Shown here one piece after another: positions 1 to 7,418 of a stretch of DNA of 64,000 nucleotides. A program made the position numbers and the translations under genes. The stretch is from Pirellulales bacterium. Lineage in GTDB: Bacteria; Planctomycetota; Planctomycetia; Pirellulales; JACPPG01. The stretch is from contig DASZWQ010000040.1 in assembly GCA_035546535.1 (NCBI GenBank), positions 25,702 to 89,701 of the forward strand. The letters run 5' to 3'. Under the pieces are notes generated by a model. The model did no database searches. It saw only the letters and a program-made list of their open reading frames with translations, and had not been told where the DNA came from. The first letter of the stretch is position 1, and each line of letters begins with the position of its first letter.

Positions 1-669
1 GCAAAGTGACGAAAAAGTCAGCAAGTTTCTCCATGAGGAATATTCTAACTGATCCCGTGCGAGGCAGTTGTTCATGTCGCCCCCATCACGCCCGCGCCGC
101 CGCTGGCCCAATTCGGGTCGCGAAAAGATGTTCGACGAAAAAAAAGGCATGCCAAGCGGCCAGAATCGCGATTTTTGCCGACGCGGTTTCTCGACTTAGG
201 GCCAACGGCCCGCGCCGGAAGTCATGATTATTTCTTGAACTAAAAAGAATCGCGACAAAATCCGCTGGGGGGTCGAAAAACTTTCGCTTGTGGCGACATT
301 GGGTGGTTGGCGCCGCGGATTGGTTTAGTAATCTCGACCAACGACATGAGAAAGCAGGAGTCCGTTCCGGTGAATACCCCATAGGGTGAATGATGGGGCA
401 CCGGAAAGCGGACCGTGAACGGAATCGATTAGGAACAGAAATAGCCAGGAATAAGGACCGCTTCTGTCGTGACGGTTGCGCTTGTGCGCAACGGTTTGCG
501 CGCGGTCTTGGATGGGCGTGCTTGTACATCGGCCAAAGTGGGCCGGTGGCGCGGCTGTCCTCATAGTGGTGTGCTTCGCCGTCGTTGCTTAGCCCGGGAG
601 GGAATCCCTCCTGCTGAGGAACTTCGGGAGCGGCGAAGTTTCCCGCATTTTCGACAGGGAGGACCCTAG
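1..669. other. Long leader/intergenic region without a convincing gene
   Basis: No reading frame here looks like a real protein: the candidates are arginine/serine/proline-rich translations of GC-rich sequence, with no domain and no ribosome binding site. Three inverted repeats are visible: an interrupted 12-bp stem at 361-412, a 7-bp stem with a 4-nt loop at 475-492, and a 6-bp GGAGGG/CCCTCC hairpin at 597-611. A good Shine-Dalgarno (AGGGAGG) lies about 8 nt before the ATG at 670. The region probably holds the promoter and 5' leader of the downstream CAP-domain gene, but no clear promoter hexamers were found. Confidence 0.5.
361..412 (+). other. Long interrupted hairpin in the leader region
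   Basis: The arm at 361-372 (TCCG then TTCCGGTG) pairs with 399-412 (CACCGGAA, a 2-nt bulge, then CGGA). Inside it, CCCC at 377-380 can pair with GGGG at 395-398. The pairing is direct from sequence. Whether it works as RNA (leader structure) or DNA (protein site) is unknown, and it does not match a riboswitch class I recognise. Confidence 0.35.
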
Positions 670-1086
670 ATGTACAACGAGATGTTGTTGTTGGCACTGA
701 TGTGGAACATGGCGCCGACCGACAAGCTACTGACCACGCCAGGCGTGGTGCTGATGCACCCGGTAGAGGAGCGGATCGTCGCCAAGACGAATGCCGAGCG
801 CAAGCGTCACGGCCTGCCTCCTTTGCAGGTTGACGGCAAGCTCGTTCGCTCAGCCCGCAAGCACACGGCCTGGATGAGTCGCTCGCACACTTTGCAGCAT
901 ACGAGCGCCGCGGTGGGGGAGAATATCGCGATGGGGCAGCAGTCGAGCACCGAAGCCGTGCGGTCGTGGATGAATTCCTCGGGACATCGGGCAAATATTC
1001 TCAATTCGTCGTATCGGAAGATCGGCGTCGCGGCCTATACGGCTAGCGATGGCACCGTGTTCTGGTGCCAGCAATTCTTGCGCTGA
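670..1086 (+). CDS. CAP-domain (SCP/PR-1-like) protein
   Basis: Protein of 138 aa belonging to the CAP/SCP superfamily (bacterial YkwD-like). Visible family features are the opening helix NAERKRHGLPPL (about residues 42-53), the HT/VGENIA segment in the middle, and the closing block SWMNSSGHRANIL, which holds the conserved His and Asn. These define most of a compact single CAP domain. The N-terminus is hydrophobic (LLLALMW) but short, so export is possible and not certain. The ATG is preceded by AGGGAGG at a good spacing. Bacterial CAP proteins are usually extracytoplasmic and their biochemical activity is mostly unknown; no peptidase motif is seen. It stands alone, convergent with the minus-strand vWA gene. 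Confidence 0.85.
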   Translation: MYNEMLLLALMWNMAPTDKLLTTPGVVLMHPVEERIVAKTNAERKRHGLPPLQVDGKLVRSARKHTAWMSRSHTLQHTSAAVGENIAMGQQSSTEAVRSWMNSSGHRANILNSSYRKIGVAAYTASDGTVFWCQQFLR

Positions 1087-1120
1087 TCATCGGCGTCTCA
1101 CCCAGATATTTGGGAGCGCA

Positions 1121-1147
1121 AAGAAAAGAGCCGCGTAAGCGCGGCTC
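1121..1147 (-). terminator. Rho-independent terminator for the vWA gene
   Basis: On the minus strand a perfect 8-bp stem (GAGCCGCG/CGCGGCTC, plus-strand 1128-1147, 4-nt loop) is followed by a T-rich tail (CTTTTCTT, plus-strand 1120-1127). It lies about 135 nt past the stop codon of the minus-strand vWA/TadG-like gene and points the right way to end that transcript. Confidence 0.6.
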
Positions 1148-1160
1148 GACCAATCACGCG

Positions 1161-1201
1161 CGGCCGGAGCGAGCGGGCCCACGACAGGCTCGCTCCGGCC
1201 G
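1161..1201. repeat. Perfect 14-bp inverted repeat between convergent genes
   Basis: CGGCCGGAGCGAGC at 1161-1174 is perfectly complementary to 1188-1201, separated by a 13-nt loop. There is no T-tract on either side. It sits just upstream, in the minus-strand sense, of the T-tailed hairpin at 1121-1147, so the two form a tandem hairpin region between the CAP gene and the vWA gene. It may assist bidirectional termination or protect the 3' end. Confidence 0.5.
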
Positions 1202-1281
1202 ACCTGTGCTCGCCCGAGCGCGCGAAGCGCGGGCGATGCCGGCGACACCGCACGCAGGGTGCGCCGGCTCGGGTGAATCGA

Positions 1282-2967
1282 CTACTGCACGATCTTCAAC
1301 GGGCGATTGTCGGCCACTTGCTTCCACACGGCGTTGAGCTGCGTGGAGTATTGCGCGGCCGTCTGACCGCCGGGAATGTCGAAGTACACACCATTGGTGA
1401 TCGAGGCCACCTGACTCATCAGCGCCGTATCGGCCAAGGCGCCCATGCTGATCGTGACGACAGGAATATTGGCCTGAGCGGCGGCGTAGGCTTCCTGCAC
1501 GACCAGGTTCTTGGCATTCGTGGTTGAGCCGGGCAGGTTTGCCACGCCGTCGGTCATCAGCACCATCATCTTGAAGGCGTTGGTGCGTGAGTTGTTCTGC
1601 AGTTGCAAACGCGCGGTCTGCATGCCGTTGTAGATGTTGGTGCCGCCGATGTAGTGGCCTGCCTGGCGTGCCGCCACGATGGTCGACAGCGAACTGTACT
1701 GAGCCGTGAGCGGACTTTCCAGCACGGCCGTGTTATCCGAATAGGTATAGATCGACAGGCCGATGCGGTCGTCTTCGTTAGCGGCCGCGATGTAGGCCAT
1801 GAAGTTGGCCACCGAATCCTTCAGGGCGCTAACCGGCTGCTCATGCACGTTGCAGAGGTTCGGCGTTTGCTGATGGGTATACCGGCTGGCTTGCAAGTAG
1901 TTTAGCCACGTCATGTAGCCGTACATGTTCGCGTAGCCGGCGTTTTTTACGTAACTGTCCGACTGAACATAGCTGAAGTAATTAGCCCAACTGTCACCCG
2001 AGTAGGGGTACGAAACGTTCGTCAGGCCGAAAACTTTTTGCAATGTCGTGGCGTCCCCCTGGAATCGTTCGCCCGCGCCCGACGGGTTGCCGCTATCGTT
2101 GGTTCCTGATTTGACCCAGGCGATGCTGACCGTCTTGTTGGCGTTCGAACCGGTGCCCTTGAAGGTGCCGCTGGTGCCGCTGGACGAGAACGTCTGCGTG
2201 CTGCCGTCGGTGAATTGCAACTTGACTTGCGTAATGGACTTTGTCGAAGTGACCTGCACGCCATTGCTCTGAATCGTGGTGTTGATCTGGGCCATGTTGC
2301 CGTTGGTCGGCGTCATGCCCTGGATCGTGGCGTACTGCGGCGTGAATTGCAGGGTGCCGTAGACGGGGCTGCCGAGATCGGTATAAATCTGCTGCAAGCA
2401 GCTTTGTATATACGGCAAGCCCAACAGGTTCATGTTGTAGAACTGGCTGTCGTAGCACATCGATGCTGAGAAATCGAGCACCAACATGATGTCGCGCGGC
2501 TGGTGCATGGCCACGGCCTGCGCGCTGAGATTGACCGAGTTCTTGTTGAGCACGCGGCCGAAGAACAACGGCTCGTTGTTATCGAGTAGCGTGACACGAA
2601 TGGCCGACGGCGTATTGCTGGAAACCGTGAAGGAATTGCTCGATGCGTTCCAACTGCCGTATTCGACAGTCATGTTGCCGGAATCGACCGTCCGGTTCGC
2701 CACGGTGTTCAGTGCGAGATAGTCTTGGGCGGCCGAGAGGGCAGCGTCGTTGCCGTTGACCAAGGCCTTGGCGGCGGCCAAGGCCGAAGCGTCGCACGCC
2801 CGCTGCAGTTCGGCCTGGGTCTTTGCGATGTAGCCGACATCGACGCTGAAGGCCACCATGCCCAACATGGCCACCATGAAAATGGCGGCAAGAATCGTGA
2901 TCGTCCCGGGGCGTCGCATCCGAAATTTCTGAGTCCAGCGCACCGCGGCCCGCTGCAAGCTGCGCAT
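1282..2967 (-). CDS. TadG-like pilus-assembly protein with von Willebrand A domain
   Basis: Protein of 561 aa. Residues about 20-65 hold the TadE/TadG-type N-terminus: a basic stretch, one transmembrane helix (about 22-42), then DVGYIAKTQAELQRACDASA, the usual 'putative Flp pilus-assembly TadE/G-like' pattern. A vWA domain fills most of the remainder, starting with the metal-ion (MIDAS) motif DFSAS near residue 164 and including MVLMTDGVANLPG. I chose the ATG at 2967 because GAAGGCAGGTGG lies just before it; an in-frame start at 3048 would add 27 residues ahead of the membrane helix. TadG-type proteins belong to tight-adherence pilus systems, but no tad ATPase, secretin or pilin gene is nearby, so an envelope-anchored vWA role outside pilus assembly is equally possible. 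Confidence 0.85.
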   Translation of the reverse strand: MRSLQRAAVRWTQKFRMRRPGTITILAAIFMVAMLGMVAFSVDVGYIAKTQAELQRACDASALAAAKALVNGNDAALSAAQDYLALNTVANRTVDSGNMTVEYGSWNASSNSFTVSSNTPSAIRVTLLDNNEPLFFGRVLNKNSVNLSAQAVAMHQPRDIMLVLDFSASMCYDSQFYNMNLLGLPYIQSCLQQIYTDLGSPVYGTLQFTPQYATIQGMTPTNGNMAQINTTIQSNGVQVTSTKSITQVKLQFTDGSTQTFSSSGTSGTFKGTGSNANKTVSIAWVKSGTNDSGNPSGAGERFQGDATTLQKVFGLTNVSYPYSGDSWANYFSYVQSDSYVKNAGYANMYGYMTWLNYLQASRYTHQQTPNLCNVHEQPVSALKDSVANFMAYIAAANEDDRIGLSIYTYSDNTAVLESPLTAQYSSLSTIVAARQAGHYIGGTNIYNGMQTARLQLQNNSRTNAFKMMVLMTDGVANLPGSTTNAKNLVVQEAYAAAQANIPVVTISMGALADTALMSQVASITNGVYFDIPGGQTAAQYSTQLNAVWKQVADNRPLKIVQ

Positions 2968-3167
2968 GATCCACCTGCCTTCTCTTGAGTCGAATCTAGA
3001 TGTGTTTAGGCGTCGGTGATCGACGTCGATTGGTTCTAGCTTTGGCAACTAAAACATATGTCAACTTTGTCAGGGATGGCGGCCAAATTGGCCATTTGCC
3101 GACCCGTCTGCGCGATCCGCGCGCTCACTTGTCGCTCAGGCGCCGATCGAGGATGATTTTTCGCATC

Positions 3168-4340
3168 ATGATGTCGTCCTCACTCCTCATCTTGGGAGCC
3201 AGCAGCCGTGCCGCGGCCTTTTCAGCCCTCGCCGGCGGCTTGTCGCCTGTGTCGATCGATCTTTTCGCCGATGCCGATCTAGCGGCCCGCTGCCCCGTGA
3301 GCGTTGCGCGCGATTACCCGGCGGGCCTGGTTGCCGCGGCCCGAAACGCGACCGATGGGCCCTGGATGTATACCGGCGGCCTGGAGAATCGCCCCGATCT
3401 GGTCGAGCAGATATCGGCCCACCGCGCGTTGTATGGCAATCCAGGAGACGTGCTACGGCGGGTACGCGATCCTTGGAGCGTCCGGCACGCTTTGGTCGCG
3501 GCCGGACTCATGGTGCCTGACTTGCAACGCGCGCCACACCGACTGGAGTTCCATGGTCGATGGTTGCGAAAACCTCTGCGATCGAGCGGCGGGGGAGGCA
3601 TTGGTTTCTGGACGAGCGCGGCGATCGAGCCACGCCCGCAGGACGACGGCCATTATTTCCAGCAGTACATCGAGGGGCGGGCCTGCGCGGCAATCTATTT
3701 GGCCGCCGCGCGGCACGCGCGGCTGGTAGGAACGACCGAACAGATCCTGCTGGCTAATGATGACGGTTCGCCGGGCTTTCGCTACGCCGGCTCCATTGGT
3801 CCGCTGCCGGCCGATGCCCGGCGCGATCAGGCGCTTGCGCATTTGGGGCAGGTACTGGCCGAAGAGTTTCGGCTTCGCGGGCTATTCGGCGTGGATTTCA
3901 TCGACGACGGCCACGATGTCTGGCCCGTCGAGGTGAATCCTCGCTACACGGCGTCGGTGGAAGTCCTGGAACGAAGCCTTGGATTTTCAGCCGTCGGGGA
4001 GCACGTCGTGGCGTGCCGAGACGGCCAACTCCCTGGTGCAGAGGCCCTCCATCGCGGCACCACGAGATGGCAGGCAAAGCAAATCCTGTATGCCGATGGT
4101 GATGCGATGATCAGCGACGCATTCACGGCCGATGCCCTTGCTGCCAACCGAGGCGCCACGTTGCCGGCCGTGGCCGATATTCCGCGCCCTGGCACGACCG
4201 TCAAAACCGGCCAACCGGTAATGACCATCTTTGCGGGGGCCGAAACGCGCGAGGTCGCCATGGACCATCTCGCCGAGCGAGCGCTCTTCTGGCGGGAGCG
4301 GCTCGCGCTCTGTCACACGGCGCCGGCAGTACTGTCGTAA
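3168..4340 (+). CDS. ATP-grasp superfamily protein (COG2232-like ligase)
   Basis: Protein of about 390 aa. The N-terminus (SSSLLILGASSRAAAFSALA) is a nucleotide-fold start with a G-x-S-x-R element. The middle carries an ATP-grasp fold: LRKPLRSSGGGGIGFW as the glycine-rich ATP loop, FQQYIEGR as the E-x-x-I-x-G strand, and FGVDFIDDGHDVWPVEVNPRYTAS with the D...E-x-N-P-R metal-binding residues. The arrangement resembles the COG2232 'predicted carboligase' group, some members of which are linked to tetrahydromethanopterin C1 genes in methylotrophs and planctomycetes; that link is family knowledge and nothing adjacent confirms it. Candidate ATGs are 3153, 3168 and 3171; the GAGG at 3149-3152 favours 3168 or 3171. 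Transcribed divergently from the vWA gene. Confidence 0.75.
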   Translation: MMSSSLLILGASSRAAAFSALAGGLSPVSIDLFADADLAARCPVSVARDYPAGLVAAARNATDGPWMYTGGLENRPDLVEQISAHRALYGNPGDVLRRVRDPWSVRHALVAAGLMVPDLQRAPHRLEFHGRWLRKPLRSSGGGGIGFWTSAAIEPRPQDDGHYFQQYIEGRACAAIYLAAARHARLVGTTEQILLANDDGSPGFRYAGSIGPLPADARRDQALAHLGQVLAEEFRLRGLFGVDFIDDGHDVWPVEVNPRYTASVEVLERSLGFSAVGEHVVACRDGQLPGAEALHRGTTRWQAKQILYADGDAMISDAFTADALAANRGATLPAVADIPRPGTTVKTGQPVMTIFAGAETREVAMDHLAERALFWRERLALCHTAPAVLS

Positions 4341-4379
4341 GACAGAATTGCGCGATCCGATGACGATGCTGCGGCACCC

Positions 4380-5003
4380 TTACGGCAGCTCGCGGACTTC
4401 AATGTCCTTGAACCACACGCGCATTTTCGGGCCGACGTGTAGTTGCAGGGCGATGATTCCGTCGGTGGCCCCTTCTTCACTCTTTTCGGTGTAATCGACT
4501 GTGGTGAAGCCGTTGAGGACCTGCGTGATGTGCGGGCCATCGGCGGTGATGACGTACTCGTTCCAATCGTCTTTCTTCACGTGCTTGGAGACTTCGTCCG
4601 CCTCGACGTTGGCCAGGATGCCGCGCCCTCCCTCCTCATAGAGGATGCCCATGAACATTTTTTCCGCGATGTCGGCCTGGTATCCCTTCACGACGTGATC
4701 GGGAAACGACTTGCTGCGGTATTGAATGCCGGAGTTGCCGTTGCGGAGCTTGAATTTGACCTTGAGGACGAAATTCTTATAGGTCTTCTCGGTGGCGAGA
4801 AAGGAGTTGTGCTGTAAGGTTGCATCGTCGGTGGTGCCGACGATGGCGCCGTCGGCAACGCTCCACAGTTTTTCGTCGCCTTTCCAGCCGCGGAGCGTGC
4901 GGCCGTCGAACAGGGGCTTGAAACCTTCTTCGGCCAGGGCCGGCGCTGCGGCGGCAAACAAAACGACGATCGCAATGAGGATAAACTGGCGGCGGGCAAA
5001 CAT
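4380..5003 (-). CDS. Secreted DUF1080 (3-keto-disaccharide hydrolase-like) protein
   Basis: Protein of 207 aa with a clear signal peptide (MFARRQFILIAIVVLFAAAAPALA). The mature part is a single DUF1080 domain, seen from GFKPLFDGRTLRGWKGDEK, the NSFLATEKTYKNFVLKVKFKL strand block, NSGIQYRS, and KDIEVRELP at the end. DUF1080 is a concanavalin-like fold; some members hydrolyse 3-keto-glycosides, and the family is greatly expanded in planctomycetes. The start at 5003 has GGAG at suitable spacing and gives the signal peptide; an upstream start would spoil it. Its 3' end is 39 nt from that of the convergent ATP-grasp gene. Confidence 0.88.
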   Translation of the reverse strand: MFARRQFILIAIVVLFAAAAPALAEEGFKPLFDGRTLRGWKGDEKLWSVADGAIVGTTDDATLQHNSFLATEKTYKNFVLKVKFKLRNGNSGIQYRSKSFPDHVVKGYQADIAEKMFMGILYEEGGRGILANVEADEVSKHVKKDDWNEYVITADGPHITQVLNGFTTVDYTEKSEEGATDGIIALQLHVGPKMRVWFKDIEVRELP

Positions 5004-5089
5004 GGTGTCACTCCGGGCGCTTTTGGCGAAATTCTGGATAATCGACGGATTGGCCCACAATCGTAACCCAAAGACTTGCGCTGGGCCAC

Positions 5090-5875
5090 TTACACGCTTT
5101 CCAACTCGGCGGCCGTACGCCAGCGGCGGCCGGCCAACTCGGGCTGGTAATTCTCGACTCCGGCCAGCCGCGCCATCTCGATGAGGAAGCGTCGCGTCAA
5201 TTCGGCGAGCACCTCTTTGTCGTTTTCGCGGCCGTAGAATTCCGAAATATCGATTGGCTTTCCGATCCGCAGTCGGGCCTTCGCGGGCAAGAAAAATGCT
5301 CCCATCGAGGTGCCGTCGTTCGGCGCACCCGTGAGGTAGCAGGGCACGACCGGCACGCGGGCCCGCAGCGCAATCAGCGCCGCCCCGGGACGGCCGGGCA
5401 AAAGCAGACGGTCCGTATCGTTGATGCGCCCTTCGGGAAACAGGCCCACCAGGTCGCCTTGCGAGGCGTAGCGAATCGCCAGTTTCGTGGCCGCGGTATC
5501 AACGCCGCGGCGATTCACGGGAATTGCCTGCATGGTTTTGAAGAACCACGACATCGCCGGGTGACTGGTATACTCCTTGGCCACCATCCAATGCACGATG
5601 CGGTTGGTGGCCAACGCGACGAACGAGGGATCGATCGGACCGAGGTGATTGCAGACGATCACCGCCCCCTGGCCCGCAGGAATGTCGAGCGTGCCCGTGA
5701 CTCTGGCCCGCCAGAGAACGCGCGCCATGACATAATTGAACGGGTAAAACCAGGGGAATTGCGCGAGCGTATAGCGCGTGCGCTTGTAGACGGTGATGCA
5801 CCAGGCCACGAGCGCAATCGCCACTGCGGCGATCACGAAAATGGCCAGCCAGTTTGTCGCCGTTGCTGACATCAT
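5090..5875 (-). CDS. 1-acyl-sn-glycerol-3-phosphate acyltransferase (PlsC family)
   Basis: Protein of 261 aa. One N-terminal transmembrane helix (WLAIFVIAAVAIALVAWCITVYK) precedes a PlsC/LPLAT domain with the catalytic H-x4-D motif NHLGPIDPS, the second block MQAIPVNRRG, the substrate-binding FPEGRIND, and a V-P-V-V-P block (ARVPVVPCYLTGAP). This fits lysophosphatidate acylation in phospholipid synthesis at the cytoplasmic membrane, although acyl-acceptor specificity cannot be read from sequence. Two adjacent ATGs (5875, 5872) are possible starts and neither has a strong ribosome site. It lies 86 nt upstream of the DUF1080 gene on the same strand. Confidence 0.85.
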   Translation of the reverse strand: MMSATATNWLAIFVIAAVAIALVAWCITVYKRTRYTLAQFPWFYPFNYVMARVLWRARVTGTLDIPAGQGAVIVCNHLGPIDPSFVALATNRIVHWMVAKEYTSHPAMSWFFKTMQAIPVNRRGVDTAATKLAIRYASQGDLVGLFPEGRINDTDRLLLPGRPGAALIALRARVPVVPCYLTGAPNDGTSMGAFFLPAKARLRIGKPIDISEFYGRENDKEVLAELTRRFLIEMARLAGVENYQPELAGRRWRTAAELESV

Positions 5876-6143
5876 CGATTATGGCGATGCGCGACCTGAT
5901 TGCGGGCGCACCTTGACCTTCTATGAAATTCGTTGATCGACTCGCGGTCACAGGGAAGCCCTGTTCCCGCGGCGCGAGAGCCGAAGAGCGGGCGGCCGGC
6001 CTCGCGAATGTTCCCCCGCCGGTCCGCGACCGTCTCACAAACTATAACTTGCCGAGGGCAGCGGCGCAAGAACCATCGAATTCGGCGGGATCGGCCACGC
6101 CCGGCTGCCGGGAATCTTGAGGAAAACGCTCGGAAAACGCGAA

Positions 6144-6150
6144 AGGAGGG
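6144..6150 (+). promoter_or_regulatory. Ribosome binding site deciding the metallophosphoesterase start
   Basis: AGGAGGG is directly adjacent to an ATG at 6151, which is too close to use, and 6 nt from the ATG at 6157. It therefore favours the second ATG. Confidence 0.6.
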
Positions 6151-6156
6151 ATGTCC

Positions 6157-6639
6157 ATGCTGTTGGGAGTTGTGAGCGACACGCACGGACATGTCGATTA
6201 CACGCGAGAAGCGGTGCGGATGCTCGAGGGTTTCGCGCCCGCCGCCGTCATCCATTGCGGAGATATCGGTTCGCCGGAGATCGTGCCCTTGTTTGCCGCC
6301 TGGCCCACGCATTTCGTGCTGGGCAACGTGGACGAAGGGGCCGACGAAATCGAGGAGGCGATCGCCGCAGCCGGCCAGACCAATCATGGAATGTTCGGCC
6401 AATTGTCACTCAGTGGCTGCCGGATCGCCTTTCTGCACGGTCATGACACCCAGCGGCTACGCGAAACGATCCGTAGTGGCGCGTGGGACCTGGTCTGCTC
6501 GGGCCATACTCACAAGCGCGATCTGCGGCGGGAAAAAAAGACCGTCGTTCTCAATCCAGGCGCACTTTATCGCGCAACGCCACACTCCTTGGCCATCGTC
6601 GATCTGGCGACGCTCGACGTGACCAGTGTGACCTTGTGA
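6157..6639 (+). CDS. YfcE/MJ0936-type metallophosphoesterase
   Basis: Protein of 160 aa, the normal size for small MJ0936/YfcE phosphodiesterases. The metal-binding motifs are all present: VVSDTHGH (D and H of block 1), IHCGDI (GD), LGNVDE (GN-x-D), LHGHD (GHD) and CSGHTHKRD (GHTH). LNPGALYRA is the typical closing strand. It is a cytosolic metal-dependent phosphodiesterase of unknown physiological substrate. The gene converges with rimI, leaving 16 nt between stop codons. Confidence 0.9.
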   Translation: MLLGVVSDTHGHVDYTREAVRMLEGFAPAAVIHCGDIGSPEIVPLFAAWPTHFVLGNVDEGADEIEEAIAAAGQTNHGMFGQLSLSGCRIAFLHGHDTQRLRETIRSGAWDLVCSGHTHKRDLRREKKTVVLNPGALYRATPHSLAIVDLATLDVTSVTL

Positions 6640-6655
6640 GCCGCGCGAGTCTCGT

Positions 6656-7177
6656 TTACCCGGCGCGGCGAGTGATCTGGCTGAACGGGACTACGTCCGG
6701 TACTTCGGCCATGCGGTAGCGGTACTGCATGACATAGGCATCCTCGGGCGTGTCCTCGTAGAAGCCACGCAAGACGGAGACGGCTCGGAAGTTTAAGGCG
6801 CGGAAGAACAGCTGTGCGTCGAGATTCGTCTCGCGAACTTCGAGCAACAGCCGGCTGCGCCGCTGCTGCGACAATTTGCCGGTCAGCTTCGCGACCATTT
6901 GCCGGCCCACGCCCTGGCGGCGATACTGCTCGGCCACGGCGAAATTCAGCACGTGCAGGCGCGTTTTGTGCAGTTCGTAGATCATGAAGCCTACGACCTG
7001 ATCATCGCAATCGGCCACCATGCCGATGCAATTGCGCTGCCGCAACTGGCGCAGAAAATCGTCCTCCGACCAGGGAAACTCGAAGCTCTGTCTCTCGATC
7101 GCGAGCACTTCCGGCATATCGCGGCGAATCATCCACCGGATGTGAGCGCGGAGCTCTTGCCGTTGATCCGAACTCAT
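6656..7177 (-). CDS. rimI: RimI-type ribosomal protein alanine N-acetyltransferase
   Basis: GNAT-family protein of 173 aa. It shows IERQSFEFPWSEDDF (about residues 28-42, the F-P-W-S signature of RimI), the acetyl-CoA pyrophosphate loop RRQGVG (86-91), and LLEVRETNLDAQLFFRALNF (111-130), typical of RimI. The family acetylates the N-terminus of ribosomal protein S18. The ATG at 7177 has GGAGG about 9 nt upstream. It is not next to tsaB/tsaE, its frequent partners elsewhere. Confidence 0.88.
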   Translation of the reverse strand: MSSDQRQELRAHIRWMIRRDMPEVLAIERQSFEFPWSEDDFLRQLRQRNCIGMVADCDDQVVGFMIYELHKTRLHVLNFAVAEQYRRQGVGRQMVAKLTGKLSQQRRSRLLLEVRETNLDAQLFFRALNFRAVSVLRGFYEDTPEDAYVMQYRYRMAEVPDVVPFSQITRRAG

Positions 7178-7418
7178 TCTCGACGGCCTCCTTCCTTGTC
7201 GGCCCGATGCCGCGCGATGAAGCTTTCAAGCAGCTCGCACCCGCGGCTCAATTCCAATGAGGGGCGTAAACTAACAAATGGTCATCCGTGTGCCTAGACG
7301 AGTGATGCGCCGAGAGGAGGCGCGCGATGGGCGAGTCGGCCCCCATGCGGAAAAGACGCGTCCCCCGCGGAACACCTGTTCAGTATGCCGATGCCACTGT
7401 TTGGCTGTCGAACGTGGC

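Noticed and set aside
86..994. Minus-strand frame of 302 aa overlapping the CAP gene
   Set aside because: The sequence is Arg/Ser/Pro-rich and spans a CAP domain with its conserved motifs on the plus strand; no start signal.
1282..2967. A complete tad pilus locus
   Set aside because: Only the TadG-like/vWA gene is present; no TadA ATPase, TadB/C, secretin, Flp pilin or prepilin peptidase is nearby.
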